Shown: positions 1-10,397, numbered from the stretch's first letter. The stretch: DNA of 64,000 nucleotides from Duganella alba (GCF_009674495.1 NZ_WKJN01000002.1:248001-312000), one strand, 5' to 3'. Notes: a model not told the origin generated them from the letters alone. Program-made: numbers and translations.

Positions 1-1
1 G

Positions 2-643
2 CGTATCGCCCTGGCGCGCGCGCTGGCGGTCGAGCCGCGCGTGCTGCTGCTGGACGAACCGTTCGGCGCGCTGGACGCCAAGGTGCGCAAGGAGCTGCGC
101 CGCTGGCTGCGCCGCCTGCACGACGAGCTGCACGTCACCTCCATCTTCGTTACCCACGACCAGGAAGAAGCGCTGGAAGTGGCCGACCAGGTGGTGCTGA
201 TGAACAAAGGTAACGTCGAACAGATCGGCGCACCGGACGAGGTGTACAACCATCCGGCCTCGCCATTCGTCTACGGCTTCCTGGGCAATGTGAACGTGTT
301 CCACGGCCGTGTGCAGGATGGCGTGCTGGCCAGCGGCGATGCCAGCTTCACCGTGCCGGGCGAATCCAGTGCCGCCGGCAAGGGCACCGCCTATGTGCGT
401 CCGCACGAGCTGGAGGTGGACCGCTACACGCCGGGCGCCGAAGGCATCGTGGTCAAGCTGCGCCGCGCACATGCGATCGGCCCGCTGGCCCAGCTGGACC
501 TGGAACGCGACGATACCAACGAATTGATTGAAGCCGTGATTCCGAACGAGCGCTTCAGCTCCCTGGGCCTGAAAGAAGGCGAAACTTTAGTCGTGCGTCC
601 GAAACGCCTGCGGGTGTTCGTGGACGAAGGAGCATCCATATGA
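2..643 (+). CDS. cysA: Sulfate/thiosulfate ABC transporter ATP-binding protein CysA (5' end outside window)
   Basis: The last 213 residues of the ATPase subunit that powers periplasmic sulfate/thiosulfate import at the inner membrane. The frame is already open at base 2. Visible parts are the helix after the ABC signature ([12 protein letters not shown]), Walker B with D-loop ([11 protein letters not shown]) and the switch histidine in VTHDQEEAL, followed by a C-terminal regulatory domain of about 110 residues. The Walker A and LSGGQ motifs lie upstream of the window. The stop overlaps the next start as ATGA, so it is translationally coupled to cysB. That pairing is what singles out CysA from other ATPases of the same family; the assignment is strong though the gene is partial. 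Confidence 0.93.
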   Translation, partial: RIALARALAVEPRVLLLDEPFGALDAKVRKELRRWLRRLHDELHVTSIFVTHDQEEALEVADQVVLMNKGNVEQIGAPDEVYNHPASPFVYGFLGNVNVFHGRVQDGVLASGDASFTVPGESSAAGKGTAYVRPHELEVDRYTPGAEGIVVKLRRAHAIGPLAQLDLERDDTNELIEAVIPNERFSSLGLKEGETLVVRPKRLRVFVDEGASI

Positions 644-1572
644 ATTTTCAACAGCTGCGGTCCATCCGCGAAGCAGCCCGTCGTGGCTACAACCTGACCG
701 AAGTGGCGAATGCCCTGTTCACCTCGCAGCCTGGCGTGTCGCGCCAGATCCGCGAACTGGAAGACGAACTGGGCGTCGTGATTTTCGAACGCAACGGCAA
801 GCGCCTGACCGGCATGACCGAGCCGGGCAAAGGCATCCTGAAGATCATCGACCGCCTGCTGATCGAGGCCGAGAACTTGCAACAGGCCAGCCTGGAATAC
901 ACCGGCCAGCAAAGCGGCACCTTGAGCGTGGCCGCCACCCACACGCAGGCGCGCTATGCGCTGCCGAAAGTGGTACAGAGCTTCCGCACCGCGTATCCGG
1001 ACGTGCGCATCGCCTTGCAGCAGAGCGCGCCGGAGCACATCGCCGAATGGATCTTGTCCGGCAAGACCGATATCGGCATCGCCACCGAGGGCCTGTCGCA
1101 GTTCCCGGACCTGGTGTCGTTCCCGTGCTACCGCTGGAGCCATCTGATCGTGGTGCCGGACGGCCATCCGCTGCTGTCGCGCTCGCCGATCAGGCTGGAA
1201 GACCTGGCCGAGTTCCCGCTGATTACCTATGACGTCGGCTTTACCGGCCGCGGCCACATCGACGCGGCCTTCGCGCAGGCCGGCGTCAAGCCGGACATCG
1301 TGCTGACCGCCATGGATTCGGACGTGATCAAGCAGTACGTGTCGCTGGGCCTGGGCGTGGGCATTGTCGCCTCGATGGCGTTCGACCACGGCCGCGACAA
1401 GGGCATGCGCGCGGTGGAAGCATCGCACCTGTTCGCGCAGAACACCACGCGCCTTGCGGTGCGCAAGGGCGCCTACCTGCGTTCGTATGCCTACCACTTC
1501 ATCCAGCAATTCGCGCCGGACCTGACCCGCGCCGACATCGACGCCGCCCTCAACGGCGGGGATCTCTCCTGA
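640..1572 (+). CDS. cysB: LysR-type regulator CysB of sulfur assimilation
   Basis: A 310-residue LysR-type activator that responds to O/N-acetylserine and controls cysteine biosynthesis and sulfate transport genes. An N-terminal winged helix-turn-helix (about residues 1-60, with [14 protein letters not shown]) is followed by a periplasmic-binding-protein-like effector domain. Thr100, Thr102 and Gln103 fall at exactly the positions known to bind ligand in enteric CysB, which supports CysB over its paralogue Cbl, though Cbl cannot be fully excluded. The start overlaps the cysA stop by 4 bases, an arrangement typical of betaproteobacterial sulfate-transport operons. A hairpin 5 bases downstream probably ends the operon. 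Confidence 0.92.
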   Translation: MNFQQLRSIREAARRGYNLTEVANALFTSQPGVSRQIRELEDELGVVIFERNGKRLTGMTEPGKGILKIIDRLLIEAENLQQASLEYTGQQSGTLSVAATHTQARYALPKVVQSFRTAYPDVRIALQQSAPEHIAEWILSGKTDIGIATEGLSQFPDLVSFPCYRWSHLIVVPDGHPLLSRSPIRLEDLAEFPLITYDVGFTGRGHIDAAFAQAGVKPDIVLTAMDSDVIKQYVSLGLGVGIVASMAFDHGRDKGMRAVEASHLFAQNTTRLAVRKGAYLRSYAYHFIQQFAPDLTRADIDAALNGGDLS

Positions 1573-1576
1573 TCTG

Positions 1577-1609
1577 TTGCTGCCGCCGCATCAGTTGTGG
1601 CGGCAGCAA
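1577..1609 (+). terminator. Probable terminator of the cys operon
   Basis: An 11-bp perfect stem (TTGCTGCCGCC / GGCGGCAGCAA) with an 11-base loop starts 5 bases after the cysB stop. The T-rich stretch following (TTTAATTTTTCC) begins about 9 bases after the stem, so termination may be imperfect. Confidence 0.6.
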
Positions 1610-1687
1610 AACAGTCGTTTAATTTTTCCTATTTTAATATCGAAATGACCATATACTGAATCCCTGCAACCAACACTGGGAGCGCAC

Positions 1688-3292
1688 ATGGGTATCGGTA
1701 ATTGGAAAATCGGCTACCGTCTGGCAGCCGGTCTGGGCATGGCCATCATCTTCATGATCGGCATCGCCGTCGAAGGCATCGGCAATCTTGGCAAGCTCAA
1801 TAGCAATACCAAGGATCTCGCTGTCGATAAAGTTCCCAAGGTCATACTGGCTTACGAAACGATAGGCGGTCTGAACGACGTGGCCCGCGCTATGCGCAAC
1901 GCCATGTTGTCGACCGATCCGGCGGTGGTCAAGGCCGAGCTGGAGCGTGTGGAGAAACGGCGCGTGGAAAACGGCGAGCGGCTCGACAAGCTGGGCAAGT
2001 TGATTGCCGACGATGAAGACCCGCAAAGCAAGGCCAAGCTGCAAGCCGTGCTCGATGCGCGGGAAAAATACGTGGTGGTGCAGAGCGCTTTCCTGAAGAT
2101 GTCCACCGACGACAGCAAGCGCGACGAGTCGGTCAAGTATCTGCTGACCACGGTGCGCAAGGAGCAGACCGCTTACCTGAACGCCTTGACCGAGATGGTC
2201 AAGTATCAGATCGCCGCTGTCGAGGAGACCAGTGCGGTGGCGGAACGGTCGTACTCCAGTTCGCGCACCACGATGATCGTGCTGACGATAGTGGCAGCCG
2301 CGCTGGCGGCTTGGGTGCTATATGTGATCACGCGCAGCATCACACAGCCGCTGAACCGCGCGGTGGGCATGGCGCAGGCGGTGGCCGGCGGCGATCTGAC
2401 CATGCGCATGGAGTGCAATACCACCGATGAGACCGGCCAGCTGCTGCGCGCGCTGATCGACATGAACGATGCGCTGGCGCGCACGGTGGGGCAGGTGCGC
2501 TCGGGCACGGATACGATTGCCACGGCGTCGAATGAAATCGCCAGCGGCAATCTGGATCTGTCGTCGCGCACCGAGCAGCAGGCGTCCAGCCTTGAGGAGA
2601 CGGCGTCGTCGATGGAGGAGCTGACTTCAACCGTTACGCAGAATGCCGAGAACGCGCGGCAGGCCACCAAGCTGGTGGTGGCGGCCAGCGATTACGCCAC
2701 CAAGGGCGGCCAGGTGGTTGGCGAGGTGGTGACCACCATGGGCGCGATCAAGGAAAGTTCCAGCAAGATTGTCGACATCATCAGCGTGATTGATGGCATT
2801 GCGTTCCAGACCAATATTCTGGCGCTGAATGCGGCGGTCGAGGCGGCGCGTGCGGGTGAGCAGGGCCGGGGCTTTGCGGTGGTGGCGTCCGAGGTGCGCA
2901 ACCTGGCGCAGCGGTCGGCATCGGCGGCCAGGGAGATCAAGGAGTTGATCGGGCGGTCGGTGGAGACCGTGGATGCGGGGGCGGCGCTGGTGAGCCAGGC
3001 GGGGGCGACGATGCAGGGTATTGTGCAGTCGGTGCAGCAGGTGGCGGAGATCATGCATCAGATTAGCGCGGCCAGCAGCGAGCAGAGCACGGGCATCGAG
3101 CAGGTGAATCAGGCGATTGTGTCGATTGATGATGTGACGCAGCAGAATGCGGCGCTGGTGGAACAGGCCGCTGCGGCGGCGCAGAGTATGCGCGATCAGG
3201 CGGATTTGCTGGCGCAGGCGGTGAGTGTGTTTAAGCTGGCGGGGACCCCGCCGCCAGCAAAACCGATGCTGCGGCGGCTGGCGGTGGCTTGA
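1688..3292 (+). CDS. Methyl-accepting chemotaxis protein
   Basis: A 534-residue inner-membrane chemoreceptor. A first membrane helix (about 10-30) and a second (about 190-213) bracket a periplasmic domain of about 160 residues resembling the four-helix-bundle MCP sensor. HAMP follows (about 214-266), then a long cytoplasmic coiled-coil. The highly conserved hairpin tip [20 protein letters not shown] that contacts CheA/CheW is present near residue 375. There is no C-terminal NWETF-like pentapeptide for CheR/CheB tethering, so adaptation would rely on other receptors. The start is set by the ATG preceded by GGGAGC. It is monocistronic: a cys-operon hairpin lies before it and a bidirectional palindrome after it. 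The ligand cannot be deduced. Confidence 0.93.
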   Translation: MGIGNWKIGYRLAAGLGMAIIFMIGIAVEGIGNLGKLNSNTKDLAVDKVPKVILAYETIGGLNDVARAMRNAMLSTDPAVVKAELERVEKRRVENGERLDKLGKLIADDEDPQSKAKLQAVLDAREKYVVVQSAFLKMSTDDSKRDESVKYLLTTVRKEQTAYLNALTEMVKYQIAAVEETSAVAERSYSSSRTTMIVLTIVAAALAAWVLYVITRSITQPLNRAVGMAQAVAGGDLTMRMECNTTDETGQLLRALIDMNDALARTVGQVRSGTDTIATASNEIASGNLDLSSRTEQQASSLEETASSMEELTSTVTQNAENARQATKLVVAASDYATKGGQVVGEVVTTMGAIKESSSKIVDIISVIDGIAFQTNILALNAAVEAARAGEQGRGFAVVASEVRNLAQRSASAAREIKELIGRSVETVDAGAALVSQAGATMQGIVQSVQQVAEIMHQISAASSEQSTGIEQVNQAIVSIDDVTQQNAALVEQAAAAAQSMRDQADLLAQAVSVFKLAGTPPPAKPMLRRLAVA

Positions 3293-3318
3293 GCTGCTGC
3301 GCTAAACCCGGGCACACC

Positions 3319-3348
3319 GGGGTCTGACCCCGTACGGGGTCAGACCCC
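3319..3348. repeat. GGGGTCTGACCCC / GGGGTCAGACCCC palindrome, copy 1
   Basis: Two 13-base arms, inverted copies of each other and each itself nearly palindromic, are separated by GTAC. The element sits between the converging ends of the chemoreceptor and TonB-receptor genes and could terminate both. Near-identical elements occur at 15749-15776 and 35530-35559, and a related one lies in the long hairpin at 24743-24834. Confidence 0.85.
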
Positions 3349-3366
3349 AGCTCGCCGCCGTGCGGG

Positions 3367-5760
3367 TTACCAGGTGTAGCTGGCTTTGGCGTAGTAGTAG
3401 CGGCCGTTGAAGCCGTTCGGCGCCCAGCCGCTGTACGGGTAGATGCCGTTGGTATTCAAATTGCCCGCCGACGTCACCTGGTCCGGGTAGCGGTTGGTGG
3501 CGTTGTCCACACCGGCCGTCAGGCGCCAGTTCTTGCCCAGCTTGACGTTGCCCGACAGGTCGAGCGTCCATTGCGGATCGTAGGTCTGGTCCAGCGTCGC
3601 ATTGTTCTGCGGTACGGTGAAGCTGCCGTAGCGCGTGACCACGGCGCGCAGGCCCCAGTTGCTGATAGTCCAGTCGGTCGTCAGGCTCAACTTGTCCTTC
3701 GGCGAACCGACGGTCAGGCGATTGACGGTCTGGCGGTCGATCAGCGTCAGGCCGTTGGCGGTCAGGATGGCCGGATTGGCCTTCACGCCTTCGACGTCGG
3801 TCTTGTTGTGGTTGTAGGCGCCGGTGAAGTCGAAGCGGCCGTAGTCGCGGGTGTCCCAGCGGTAGGTGCTCAGCACGTCGACGCCGGTGGTGCGGGTGTC
3901 GATGGCGTTGGTGAAGTAGCGGCCGGCGCCCACCAGGATGCCTTGCGAAGCGAGCGCGTTTTTCAACGTCTGATTCAGCGTCATATTCGCCGACAGCGCG
4001 ATGCGGTCGTCGATGTTGATGCGGTAGGCGTCCACCGTGGTGGTCCAGTTGCGGCTGGGCTGTACCACCAGGCCGAGGCTGTAGTTGCGGGCCTTCTCTG
4101 CCTTGAGCGGCGTGGCGCCAAGCGCGGTGGCGGCGGCGCTGCCCACCGCGAAGGTGCCGGTTTCAATCGGCGTGTTCACGCCGTTGACCACCGAGAAATT
4201 GGTGGTGGTGATGGTGTAGAACTGCTGCGCCAGCGATGGTGCGCGGAAGCCGGACGAGGCCGTCGCGCGCAGCGATACCGCCTCGTTGAAGGCGTAGCGG
4301 GCCGAACCCTTGGCCGAGGTGGTGTTGCCGAAATCGCTGTAGCGTTCGTGACGCAGCGCGCCCGAGGCCGAGAACTGCTTGGTGATTTCCGCTTCGACGT
4401 TGGCGTAGATCGATTTGTTGTCGCGGCTGTTGCTGCCGGCGTTGACCGGACGGAAGCCGGAGAAGCCCTGCGCGCCGGTGCCGCTGTACGACGCCACATC
4501 GCCGGCGCCGATTTCGTAGGTCTCCGTGCGGTACTCGGCGCCCAGCGCCAGCGTGACCGGGCCGCTGAAGGCCTCGACCGCGAAGTCCTTGGCGACGTCG
4601 AAGTTGACCAGCGTTTCCGAGTTTTTCAGGCGGCCGGCGTAGAAGTGGGTCGGGCTGGCGGCGCCCAGGTCCTGGTTGACGGTGTTATCCAGGTTCAGCT
4701 TGAATTCGTTCTCGCCGTAGTTCAGGCTCAAGTCCCAGCGCCAGCCGCTGGCTTCGCCGCGCAGGCCGGTGACCAGCGAGCTGTCGGTCGAGCGGCTGTT
4801 TTCCAGCGGCAGGAAGCCTTGCGGGAACAGCGGCGAGCGCAGTGCGGTGCCGTTGAAGGCGGTACGCCAGGTGGCGGCCGCCGAGGTGTCGCGCTGGCCG
4901 TAGTTGACGAAGGCGTACCAGTCGATATCGTCGGTGACGCGGTATTCGCTGTTGAGGAACAGCGAGGCCGGCTTGGTTTCCGGATCGCCGAAGCGCTGCG
5001 TGACGGTGCCGTACAGCGGCTCGGCCGGATTGCGGAAATCGGCGCCGGCGCGGTTGGTCGGATCGCGGTCGGCCGCATCGACAGCGATGCGCACCCAGCC
5101 GTTTTCGCCGAGCGGCAGGCCGCCCGAGGCGCGCACGGAGCGCTGGCGGCCATCGCGTTTCTGGTATTCGCCCCAGCCGATTTCGGCCTCGCCGCCGCTG
5201 GCGCCTTTTTTCAGGATGATGTTGATGACGCCGGCGATCGCATCGGAACCGTACTGGGCGGCGGCGCCGTCACGCAGCACCTCGATGTGGTCGATGGCCG
5301 ACAGCGGAATCGCATTCAGGTCGACCGGCGCCGAACCGCGGCCCTGGGTGCCGTTGACGTTGACCACCGACGAGGTATGGCGGCGCTTGCCATTGACCAG
5401 CACCAGCACCTGATCGGGCGAGAGGCCACGCAGCTGCGCCGGACGCACCGCGTCGGATGCATCGGCGCCGGACGGGCGCGGGAAGTTCAGCGATGGCAGC
5501 ACGCGGCCCAGCACGGTGGCCAGCTCGGTCGAGCCGCTGGCTTGCAGTTCCTTGGCGCCGATGATGTCGATCGGCGATTCCGAATCGACGGTGCGGCGGT
5601 TTTTGGCATAGGTGCCGGTCACCACCACCGATTGCAGTTCACCGTCCGTCGCGCTTTCCTGCGCGCCGGCGTGCATAGTCGCCGCCATCAGGCCGCCCAA
5701 CAGCAGGGCTTGGGGTAAAGGAGCAAGGGCGAAACGGGGAGCTGTACGGCGTGTAAACAT
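3367..5760 (-). CDS. TonB-dependent outer-membrane receptor
   Basis: A 797-residue outer-membrane gated channel driven by the TonB-ExbB-ExbD motor. A signal peptide (about residues 1-33, ending AGA-QE) is followed by a likely TonB box (LQSVVVTGTY, about 43-52), a plug domain (about 58-180, with VLVLVNGKRRH, IEVLRDGAAAQYGSDAIAGVINI) and a long beta-barrel rich in aromatic girdle residues. The chain ends in Tyr-Thr-Trp, as expected for BAM-dependent insertion. The length and plug type resemble large substrate-specific receptors of the CirA/BtuB-like group. No siderophore, Fur-like or sugar gene lies beside it, so the substrate is unknown. It is transcribed alone from the 263-base AT-richer gap upstream. 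Confidence 0.93.
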   Translation of the reverse strand: MFTRRTAPRFALAPLPQALLLGGLMAATMHAGAQESATDGELQSVVVTGTYAKNRRTVDSESPIDIIGAKELQASGSTELATVLGRVLPSLNFPRPSGADASDAVRPAQLRGLSPDQVLVLVNGKRRHTSSVVNVNGTQGRGSAPVDLNAIPLSAIDHIEVLRDGAAAQYGSDAIAGVINIILKKGASGGEAEIGWGEYQKRDGRQRSVRASGGLPLGENGWVRIAVDAADRDPTNRAGADFRNPAEPLYGTVTQRFGDPETKPASLFLNSEYRVTDDIDWYAFVNYGQRDTSAAATWRTAFNGTALRSPLFPQGFLPLENSRSTDSSLVTGLRGEASGWRWDLSLNYGENEFKLNLDNTVNQDLGAASPTHFYAGRLKNSETLVNFDVAKDFAVEAFSGPVTLALGAEYRTETYEIGAGDVASYSGTGAQGFSGFRPVNAGSNSRDNKSIYANVEAEITKQFSASGALRHERYSDFGNTTSAKGSARYAFNEAVSLRATASSGFRAPSLAQQFYTITTTNFSVVNGVNTPIETGTFAVGSAAATALGATPLKAEKARNYSLGLVVQPSRNWTTTVDAYRINIDDRIALSANMTLNQTLKNALASQGILVGAGRYFTNAIDTRTTGVDVLSTYRWDTRDYGRFDFTGAYNHNKTDVEGVKANPAILTANGLTLIDRQTVNRLTVGSPKDKLSLTTDWTISNWGLRAVVTRYGSFTVPQNNATLDQTYDPQWTLDLSGNVKLGKNWRLTAGVDNATNRYPDQVTSAGNLNTNGIYPYSGWAPNGFNGRYYYAKASYTW

Positions 5761-6023
5761 GGTGACTATCTTTCTTCAAGGGATGTTTAATGCTGAAATC
5801 TTATAGGGCGGCAAGGATAATGCCCACGAATCGTTAGCAATTAAGATATATGAATTTTGAATAATGTTGTTACAGTACAGCCAATCGTGCGCGAAAGTGG
5901 CATATGGCCAGGCGGGACGTGCCGTGCGCGTTGCGGGAGCGCCACGAACTGGCGTCCGGAGGAGGAAAAGGGGGAGTGCCGCGCGCGCCGGCGACGCTGG
6001 CGCCAGCCCGAAAATACGCGGAG

Positions 6024-7073
6024 TTACTGGCCGGGATTGGTGATCTCGGCGTGGATCTGGTCCACCTGCTTGATGACGTCCAGCGGCAGCACGATGTCGT
6101 AGGCGTCGATGTTGTGCTTCAGCTGTTCCAGGCTGGTGGCGCCGATGATGGTCGAGGCCACGAACCAGCGCGAATAGCACCATGCCAGCGCCAGTTGCGT
6201 CGGCGTCAGGCCATTGTCGCGCGCCAGCTGCACGTAGCGCGCGGTGGCGGCCACCGTCGCCGGCCGCAGGTAGCGCGGGCTCCAGGTCGGCGGGAAGACG
6301 GTCAGGCGGCCGTGCGCCTTCGGATCATCGTGGTACTTGCCGGTCAGCTGGCCGAACGCCAGCGGGCTGTAGGCCAGCAGGCTGACGTTCTCGCGGTAGC
6401 AGGTCTCGTCCAGCAGGCTGGTTTCGTAGTGGCGCGCGGTCAGGTTGTACAGGTTCTGGATGGTGGCGATGCGCGGCAGATCCTTCATCTCGGACTGCTT
6501 GATGAACTCGTTCACGCCCCAGCACGATTCGTTGGAGACGCCGATGGCGCCGATCTTGCCGGCCTTGACCAGGTCCCCCAGCGCCGCCAGCGTTTCCTCG
6601 ATCGCCACGCAGTCGCGCTCCTGCTTCGGATGGAAGACGTTGTTGCCGAAGATGGGCACGTTACGGCTTGGCCAGTGCAATTGGTATAAATCGATATGCT
6701 CGATTTGCAGGCGCTGCAGGCTGGTGTCCACCGCCGCCTTCAGGTTGGCGGCGTCGAAGTTGCGCGCGCGGCCGCCGCGTATCCAGGTCACGCTGGCGTT
6801 CGGACCGGCCGCCTTGGTGGCGATCACCACCTTGTCGCGCAAGCCGGTCTTCTTCAGCCAGGTGCCAATGTAGCGTTCGGTCGAGCCCTGGGTTTCGGCG
6901 CGCGCCATCACCGGGTACATTTCCGCCGTGTCGATGAAGTTGATGCCGCGCTCGTAGGCGTAGTCGAGCTGGCTGTGCGCTTGCGCTTCGGTGTTCTGCT
7001 CGCCCCAGGTCATGGTGCCGAGGCAGACCTTGGTGACGTGGAGATCGCTGTTGCCCAGTTGTACCTTCTGCAT
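6024..7073 (-). CDS. tas: Aldo/keto reductase, Tas family
   Basis: A 349-residue NADPH-dependent TIM-barrel oxidoreductase, very close in length and motifs to E. coli Tas (346 residues). The catalytic tetrad of the superfamily can be placed at Asp48, Tyr53, Lys87 and His133 (NFIDTAEMYP, VVIATKAAGP, YQLHWP). The N-terminal CLGTMTWGEQNTEAQAHSQL and ETQGSTERYIG segments are Tas hallmarks. The physiological substrate is not known; E. coli tas was found by suppression of tyrosine auxotrophy. It is the last gene of a minus-strand run, with 12 bases between the pyrD stop and its start, so probably co-transcribed with pyrD. Confidence 0.88.
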   Translation of the reverse strand: MQKVQLGNSDLHVTKVCLGTMTWGEQNTEAQAHSQLDYAYERGINFIDTAEMYPVMARAETQGSTERYIGTWLKKTGLRDKVVIATKAAGPNASVTWIRGGRARNFDAANLKAAVDTSLQRLQIEHIDLYQLHWPSRNVPIFGNNVFHPKQERDCVAIEETLAALGDLVKAGKIGAIGVSNESCWGVNEFIKQSEMKDLPRIATIQNLYNLTARHYETSLLDETCYRENVSLLAYSPLAFGQLTGKYHDDPKAHGRLTVFPPTWSPRYLRPATVAATARYVQLARDNGLTPTQLALAWCYSRWFVASTIIGATSLEQLKHNIDAYDIVLPLDVIKQVDQIHAEITNPGQ

Positions 7074-7085
7074 GCCTTGCTCCGG

Positions 7086-8126
7086 TTAGTGGCCGCGTAC
7101 CGCATCCGCGCAATCGCGGATCAGCGCCGGGCCGGCGTAGATCAGGCCACTATACAGCTGCACCAGTTGCGCGCCGCATTCCATCTTCATGCGCGCGTCC
7201 AGGCCTTGCATGATGCCGCCGACGCCGATGATCGGCAGGGCGTCGCCCAGCTCGGCCTTCAGCAGGCGGATCACGGTGTTGGAGAACTGGAACACCGGCG
7301 CGCCCGACAGGCCGCCCGCTTCGGCGCCGTGCAGCATGCCGGTGACGGCGTCGCGATTTAGCGTGGTGTTGGTGGCGATGACGCCGTCGATCTTGTGGCG
7401 GATCAGCGCGTCGGCGATGTTCTTGACCTGGTCGCCGTCCATGTCCGGCGCAATCTTCAGCGCCAGTGGCACGTAGCGCTTGTGCTGGTCGGCCAGGCGC
7501 AGCTGGGCGTCCTTCAGCGTGCTCAACAGGCCGTCCAGTTCCGAGCCGCCTTGCAGCTGGCGCAGGTTCTTGGTGTTCGGCGACGAGATGTTGACGGTGA
7601 CGTAGCTGGCATACGGATAGACTTTTTCCAGGCAGTGCAGGTAATCGTCGGTGGCGCGTTCGATCGGCGTGTCGGCGTTCTTGCCGATGTTCAGGCCCAG
7701 CACGCCGGCCTTGTCCTGGTAGAAGCGCGAAGCCTGCACATTGGCGACAAAGGCATCGACGCCGCCGTTGTTGAAGCCCATGCGGTTGATGATGGCGTGC
7801 GCTTCCGGCAGGCGGAACATGCGCGGCTTCGGATTGCCCGGCTGCGCGCGCGGCGTCACGGTGCCCACTTCGATCGAACCGAAGCCGAGGTCGGCCAGCG
7901 CGTCGATGTAGGCGCCGTCCTTGTCCAGGCCGGCAGCCAGGCCGACCGGATTTTTAAAAGTGATGCCCATCACCGTGCGCGGATCGGCCTGGGGTTGCTT
8001 GACCAGCTTGGTCAGGCCCAGCGCGGCGGCGCGTTTCAGTGCAGGCAGGGTGAAGTGGTGGGCGGCTTCGGCGTCCATCGAGAACAGCAGCGGACGGGCC
8101 AGGGAATACAGGAATTTTTCGGACAT
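7086..8126 (-). CDS. pyrD: Dihydroorotate dehydrogenase (quinone), class 2
   Basis: A 346-residue flavoprotein that oxidises dihydroorotate to orotate in pyrimidine synthesis and passes electrons to quinone at the inner membrane. The N-terminal helical extension (about residues 1-40), which forms the quinone tunnel, and the catalytic serine (Ser182 in [17 protein letters not shown]) mark class 2 rather than class 1. FMN-binding segments [19 protein letters not shown] and the phosphate loop IGVGGIMQG are present. It lies in the minus-strand cluster with bpt upstream (33 bases) and tas downstream. Confidence 0.96.
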   Translation of the reverse strand: MSEKFLYSLARPLLFSMDAEAAHHFTLPALKRAAALGLTKLVKQPQADPRTVMGITFKNPVGLAAGLDKDGAYIDALADLGFGSIEVGTVTPRAQPGNPKPRMFRLPEAHAIINRMGFNNGGVDAFVANVQASRFYQDKAGVLGLNIGKNADTPIERATDDYLHCLEKVYPYASYVTVNISSPNTKNLRQLQGGSELDGLLSTLKDAQLRLADQHKRYVPLALKIAPDMDGDQVKNIADALIRHKIDGVIATNTTLNRDAVTGMLHGAEAGGLSGAPVFQFSNTVIRLLKAELGDALPIIGVGGIMQGLDARMKMECGAQLVQLYSGLIYAGPALIRDCADAVRGH

Positions 8127-8159
8127 GGGGCGCTCAGGTTGGTGGTCGCCCGTATTTTA

Positions 8160-8888
8160 TCAAACGTCCAGCACGCTCCATACGCCTTTGATGCGCGCTT
8201 CCAGCGGCCGGAAGTTGGTCTTGTAGGACATTTTGGGACTTTCCTTGATCCAGTAGCCCAGATACACGTAGGGCAGCTTCAGCTCGCGCGCCTGCTCGAT
8301 CTGCCACAGCACGTTGTAGGTGCCGAACGAGGCGCCTTCCATGTCCGGGTCGAAGAAGGTGTAGACGGAGGACAGGCCGTCCGACAGCACGTCGATGATG
8401 CTGACCATGCGCAGCGTGCCGTCCGGCTCGCGGAACTCCACCAGCCGGGTGTTGACGCGGCTTTGCAGCAGGAACTGCGCGTACTGGTCGCGGCTGTCCT
8501 GATCCATGCCGCCGCCGGCGTGGCGCCGGCTCTGGTAGCGCAGGTAGAGGTCGTAGTGTTCGTCGGAGAACGACAGCGTGGCGACGCCGGCGGTCAGGTT
8601 GCCGTGTTTGCTCCAGGCGCGGCGCTGGGTGCGGTTGGGCTTGAATTCATCGGTCACCACGCGCACCGGGATGCAGGCCTGGCAGCCGTCGCAATATGGC
8701 CGATAAGTAAAGATGCCGCTGCGGCGGAAGCCGTTCTTCACCAGTTCCGAGTAGACGTCCGCGTTGATCAGGTGCGACGGCGTGGCCACCTGCGAACGCG
8801 CCTGGCGCGCGTCGAGATAGCTGCAAGGGTAGGGCGCCGTCGTGTAAAACTGCAGCGTCGCGAAAGGCAGGTCGTTCAGGTGCGTCAT
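8160..8888 (-). CDS. bpt: Aspartate/glutamate leucyltransferase (arginyltransferase family)
   Basis: A 242-residue aminoacyl-tRNA-protein transferase of the bacterial N-end rule, moving Leu from leucyl-tRNA to proteins with N-terminal Asp or Glu and so marking them for ClpS/ClpAP. The conserved cysteine cluster is visible as Cys22 and [12 protein letters not shown] (Cys66, Cys69, Cys72), and the C-terminal GNAT-like core includes [15 protein letters not shown]. It directly follows aat, the other N-degron transferase. The initiation ATG gives the usual family N-terminus (MTHLNDLPF). The leucyl specificity is inferred from the bacterial Bpt subfamily rather than from a single residue. Confidence 0.93.
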   Translation of the reverse strand: MTHLNDLPFATLQFYTTAPYPCSYLDARQARSQVATPSHLINADVYSELVKNGFRRSGIFTYRPYCDGCQACIPVRVVTDEFKPNRTQRRAWSKHGNLTAGVATLSFSDEHYDLYLRYQSRRHAGGGMDQDSRDQYAQFLLQSRVNTRLVEFREPDGTLRMVSIIDVLSDGLSSVYTFFDPDMEGASFGTYNVLWQIEQARELKLPYVYLGYWIKESPKMSYKTNFRPLEARIKGVWSVLDV

Positions 8889-8917
8889 GCACGTCCTATC
8901 GGGCGGTGGTTGAGTCT

Positions 8918-9658
8918 CTATGTTAGCTTAACACTGTCTGGGGCGAATGGTGCAACCGGTTCCCATACGGTGATCTGGGGCAAGTCAATATTGTTGCGCA
9001 GATGCGCCAGGAACTGCGCGCGCGGGATCGGCGCGGCGCCCAGCGAGGCCAGATGGCCGGTCTCCTGTTGGCAATCGATCATGCTTACACCATTGGCATG
9101 CAGGAAGCGCACCAGGTAGGACAAGGCGATCTTGGAGGCGTCGGTGACGCGCGCGAACATCGATTCGCCATAGAACATGCGGCCGATGCAGACGCCGTAG
9201 GCGCCGCCGACCAGTTCGCCGTCGAGCCAGACTTCGGCCGAGTGCGCGTAGCCCATGCGGTGCAGGCCGGTGTAGCCGGCGATGATGTCGTCCGAGATCC
9301 AGGTGCCGGGGCCGTCGCGTCGCGGCGCGGCGCAGTTGCGCATCACCTGTTCGAAGGCGCTGTCGAAGCGCACCTGCCAGCGGCCGCCTTCCTGCCGGCT
9401 GCGTTCCACCTTGCGCAGGGTCTTCTTCAGGCTGTCCGTGATGCGGAAGTGGTCGGTCCGTAGCACCATGCGCGGATCGGTGCTCCACCACAGGATGGGC
9501 TGGCCTTCCGAGAACCACGGGAAGATGCCGTGGCGGTAGGCCATCAGCAGGCGTTGCGGCGACAGGTCGGCGCCGGCGGCCAGCAGGCCGGGCGCCTCCG
9601 CCGTCAGCGCTTCGGCGACGTCGGGAAACGGTGTGTGGATGTCAAGCCATGGAATCAT
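8918..9658 (-). CDS. aat: Leucyl/phenylalanyl-tRNA--protein transferase
   Basis: A 246-residue cytosolic enzyme that adds Leu or Phe from aminoacyl-tRNA to the N-terminus of proteins starting with Arg or Lys, creating a primary degron for ClpS. Family hallmarks include [47 protein letters not shown] (split across about residues 115-138) and [14 protein letters not shown]. It sits between the nudix hydrolase gene (9 bases upstream) and bpt (29 bases downstream), so N-end-rule transferases of both kinds are probably made from one mRNA. Confidence 0.96.
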   Translation of the reverse strand: MIPWLDIHTPFPDVAEALTAEAPGLLAAGADLSPQRLLMAYRHGIFPWFSEGQPILWWSTDPRMVLRTDHFRITDSLKKTLRKVERSRQEGGRWQVRFDSAFEQVMRNCAAPRRDGPGTWISDDIIAGYTGLHRMGYAHSAEVWLDGELVGGAYGVCIGRMFYGESMFARVTDASKIALSYLVRFLHANGVSMIDCQQETGHLASLGAAPIPRAQFLAHLRNNIDLPQITVWEPVAPFAPDSVKLT

Positions 9659-9667
9659 CGTACTGCG

Positions 9668-10249
9668 TCACGTTGGTTCGATGTCGGAGCGCATGTTGCG
9701 GATGATGTCCTGCGTGTGGAAACCGTAGCTGCCGCCTTCGCGGATATTGACGCGGTCGGCGAAGAACAGTTCCAGCGTGGTGCGGATGGTGGGGAAGGCC
9801 AGGTCGTCCCACGGGATCTCGGCTTCGCTGAACATCCGCACGTCCAGGCTTTCCTCGCCGGGCGCGAAATCGAGGTCGAGCAGTTCGGCCAGATAGAACA
9901 TATGCACCTGGTGGACGCGCGCGACGTTGAGCAAGGTGAACAGCTTGCCAAGCTTGATATTCGCGCCAGCTTCTTCCTGGGTTTCGCGGATGGCCGCTTC
10001 GCTGGTGGTCTCGTTGTTTTCCATGAAGCCGGCCGGCAGCGTCCAGTAGCCGTAGCGCGGCTCGATGGCGCGTTTGCACAGCAGCACTTTCAGTTCGCCG
10101 TCCTGCTCCCAGACAGGAATCGAGCCGAGCACCATTTTCGGGTTCTCGTAATGGATGGTGGCGCAGCTGCCGCACACGTAGCGGGGACGGTTATCGCCAG
10201 CCGGAATGCTCAGGCTGACAGGGGAGGCGCATTCGGAACAGAATTTCAT
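9668..10249 (-). CDS. Nudix hydrolase with N-terminal zinc ribbon
   Basis: A 193-residue protein with a zinc ribbon of the CxxC...CxxC type (Cys4, Cys7, Cys26, Cys29) followed by a Nudix fold. The complete Nudix box (GX5EX7REUXEEXGU) runs from Gly74 to Ala96, with the metal-binding glutamates in RETQEEAG. This layout resembles NADH pyrophosphatase-like Nudix proteins but lacks the SQPWPFPxS NudC signature, so the nucleotide substrate is open. The ATG at 10249 is preferred to an in-frame TTG two codons upstream because it gives the usual MKFCSEC start. It heads the aat-bpt-pyrD-tas run. Confidence 0.87.
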   Translation of the reverse strand: MKFCSECASPVSLSIPAGDNRPRYVCGSCATIHYENPKMVLGSIPVWEQDGELKVLLCKRAIEPRYGYWTLPAGFMENNETTSEAAIRETQEEAGANIKLGKLFTLLNVARVHQVHMFYLAELLDLDFAPGEESLDVRMFSEAEIPWDDLAFPTIRTTLELFFADRVNIREGGSYGFHTQDIIRNMRSDIEPT

Positions 10250-10368
10250 AAACAATCGGTCAAGTCGGTTTGTTCTTACTTTACACCGATTGCCGCCCGC
10301 ACGGCGTGCCCGCGCCCGGCTGGACTCAGCATTTATTCGATCTATCGCGTTTCTTTCCGGGATTGATA

Positions 10369-10397
10369 TTGCCTAATCGCCCGATCTGTCCTATAAT
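10369..10397 (+). promoter_or_regulatory. Sigma-70 promoter of the initiator tRNA gene
   Basis: TTGCCT (10369-10374) and a perfect TATAAT (10392-10397) are separated by 17 bases and end 11 bases before the mature tRNA 5' end. Confidence 0.8.

Noticed and set aside
3571..5718. A long plus-strand open frame opposite the TonB-dependent receptor
   Set aside because: The receptor strand has signal peptide, plug and barrel features; the opposite translation has none.
5761..6023. Small frames in the gap upstream of the TonB receptor
   Set aside because: None has a ribosome site or family-like sequence; the gap is best seen as a promoter region.
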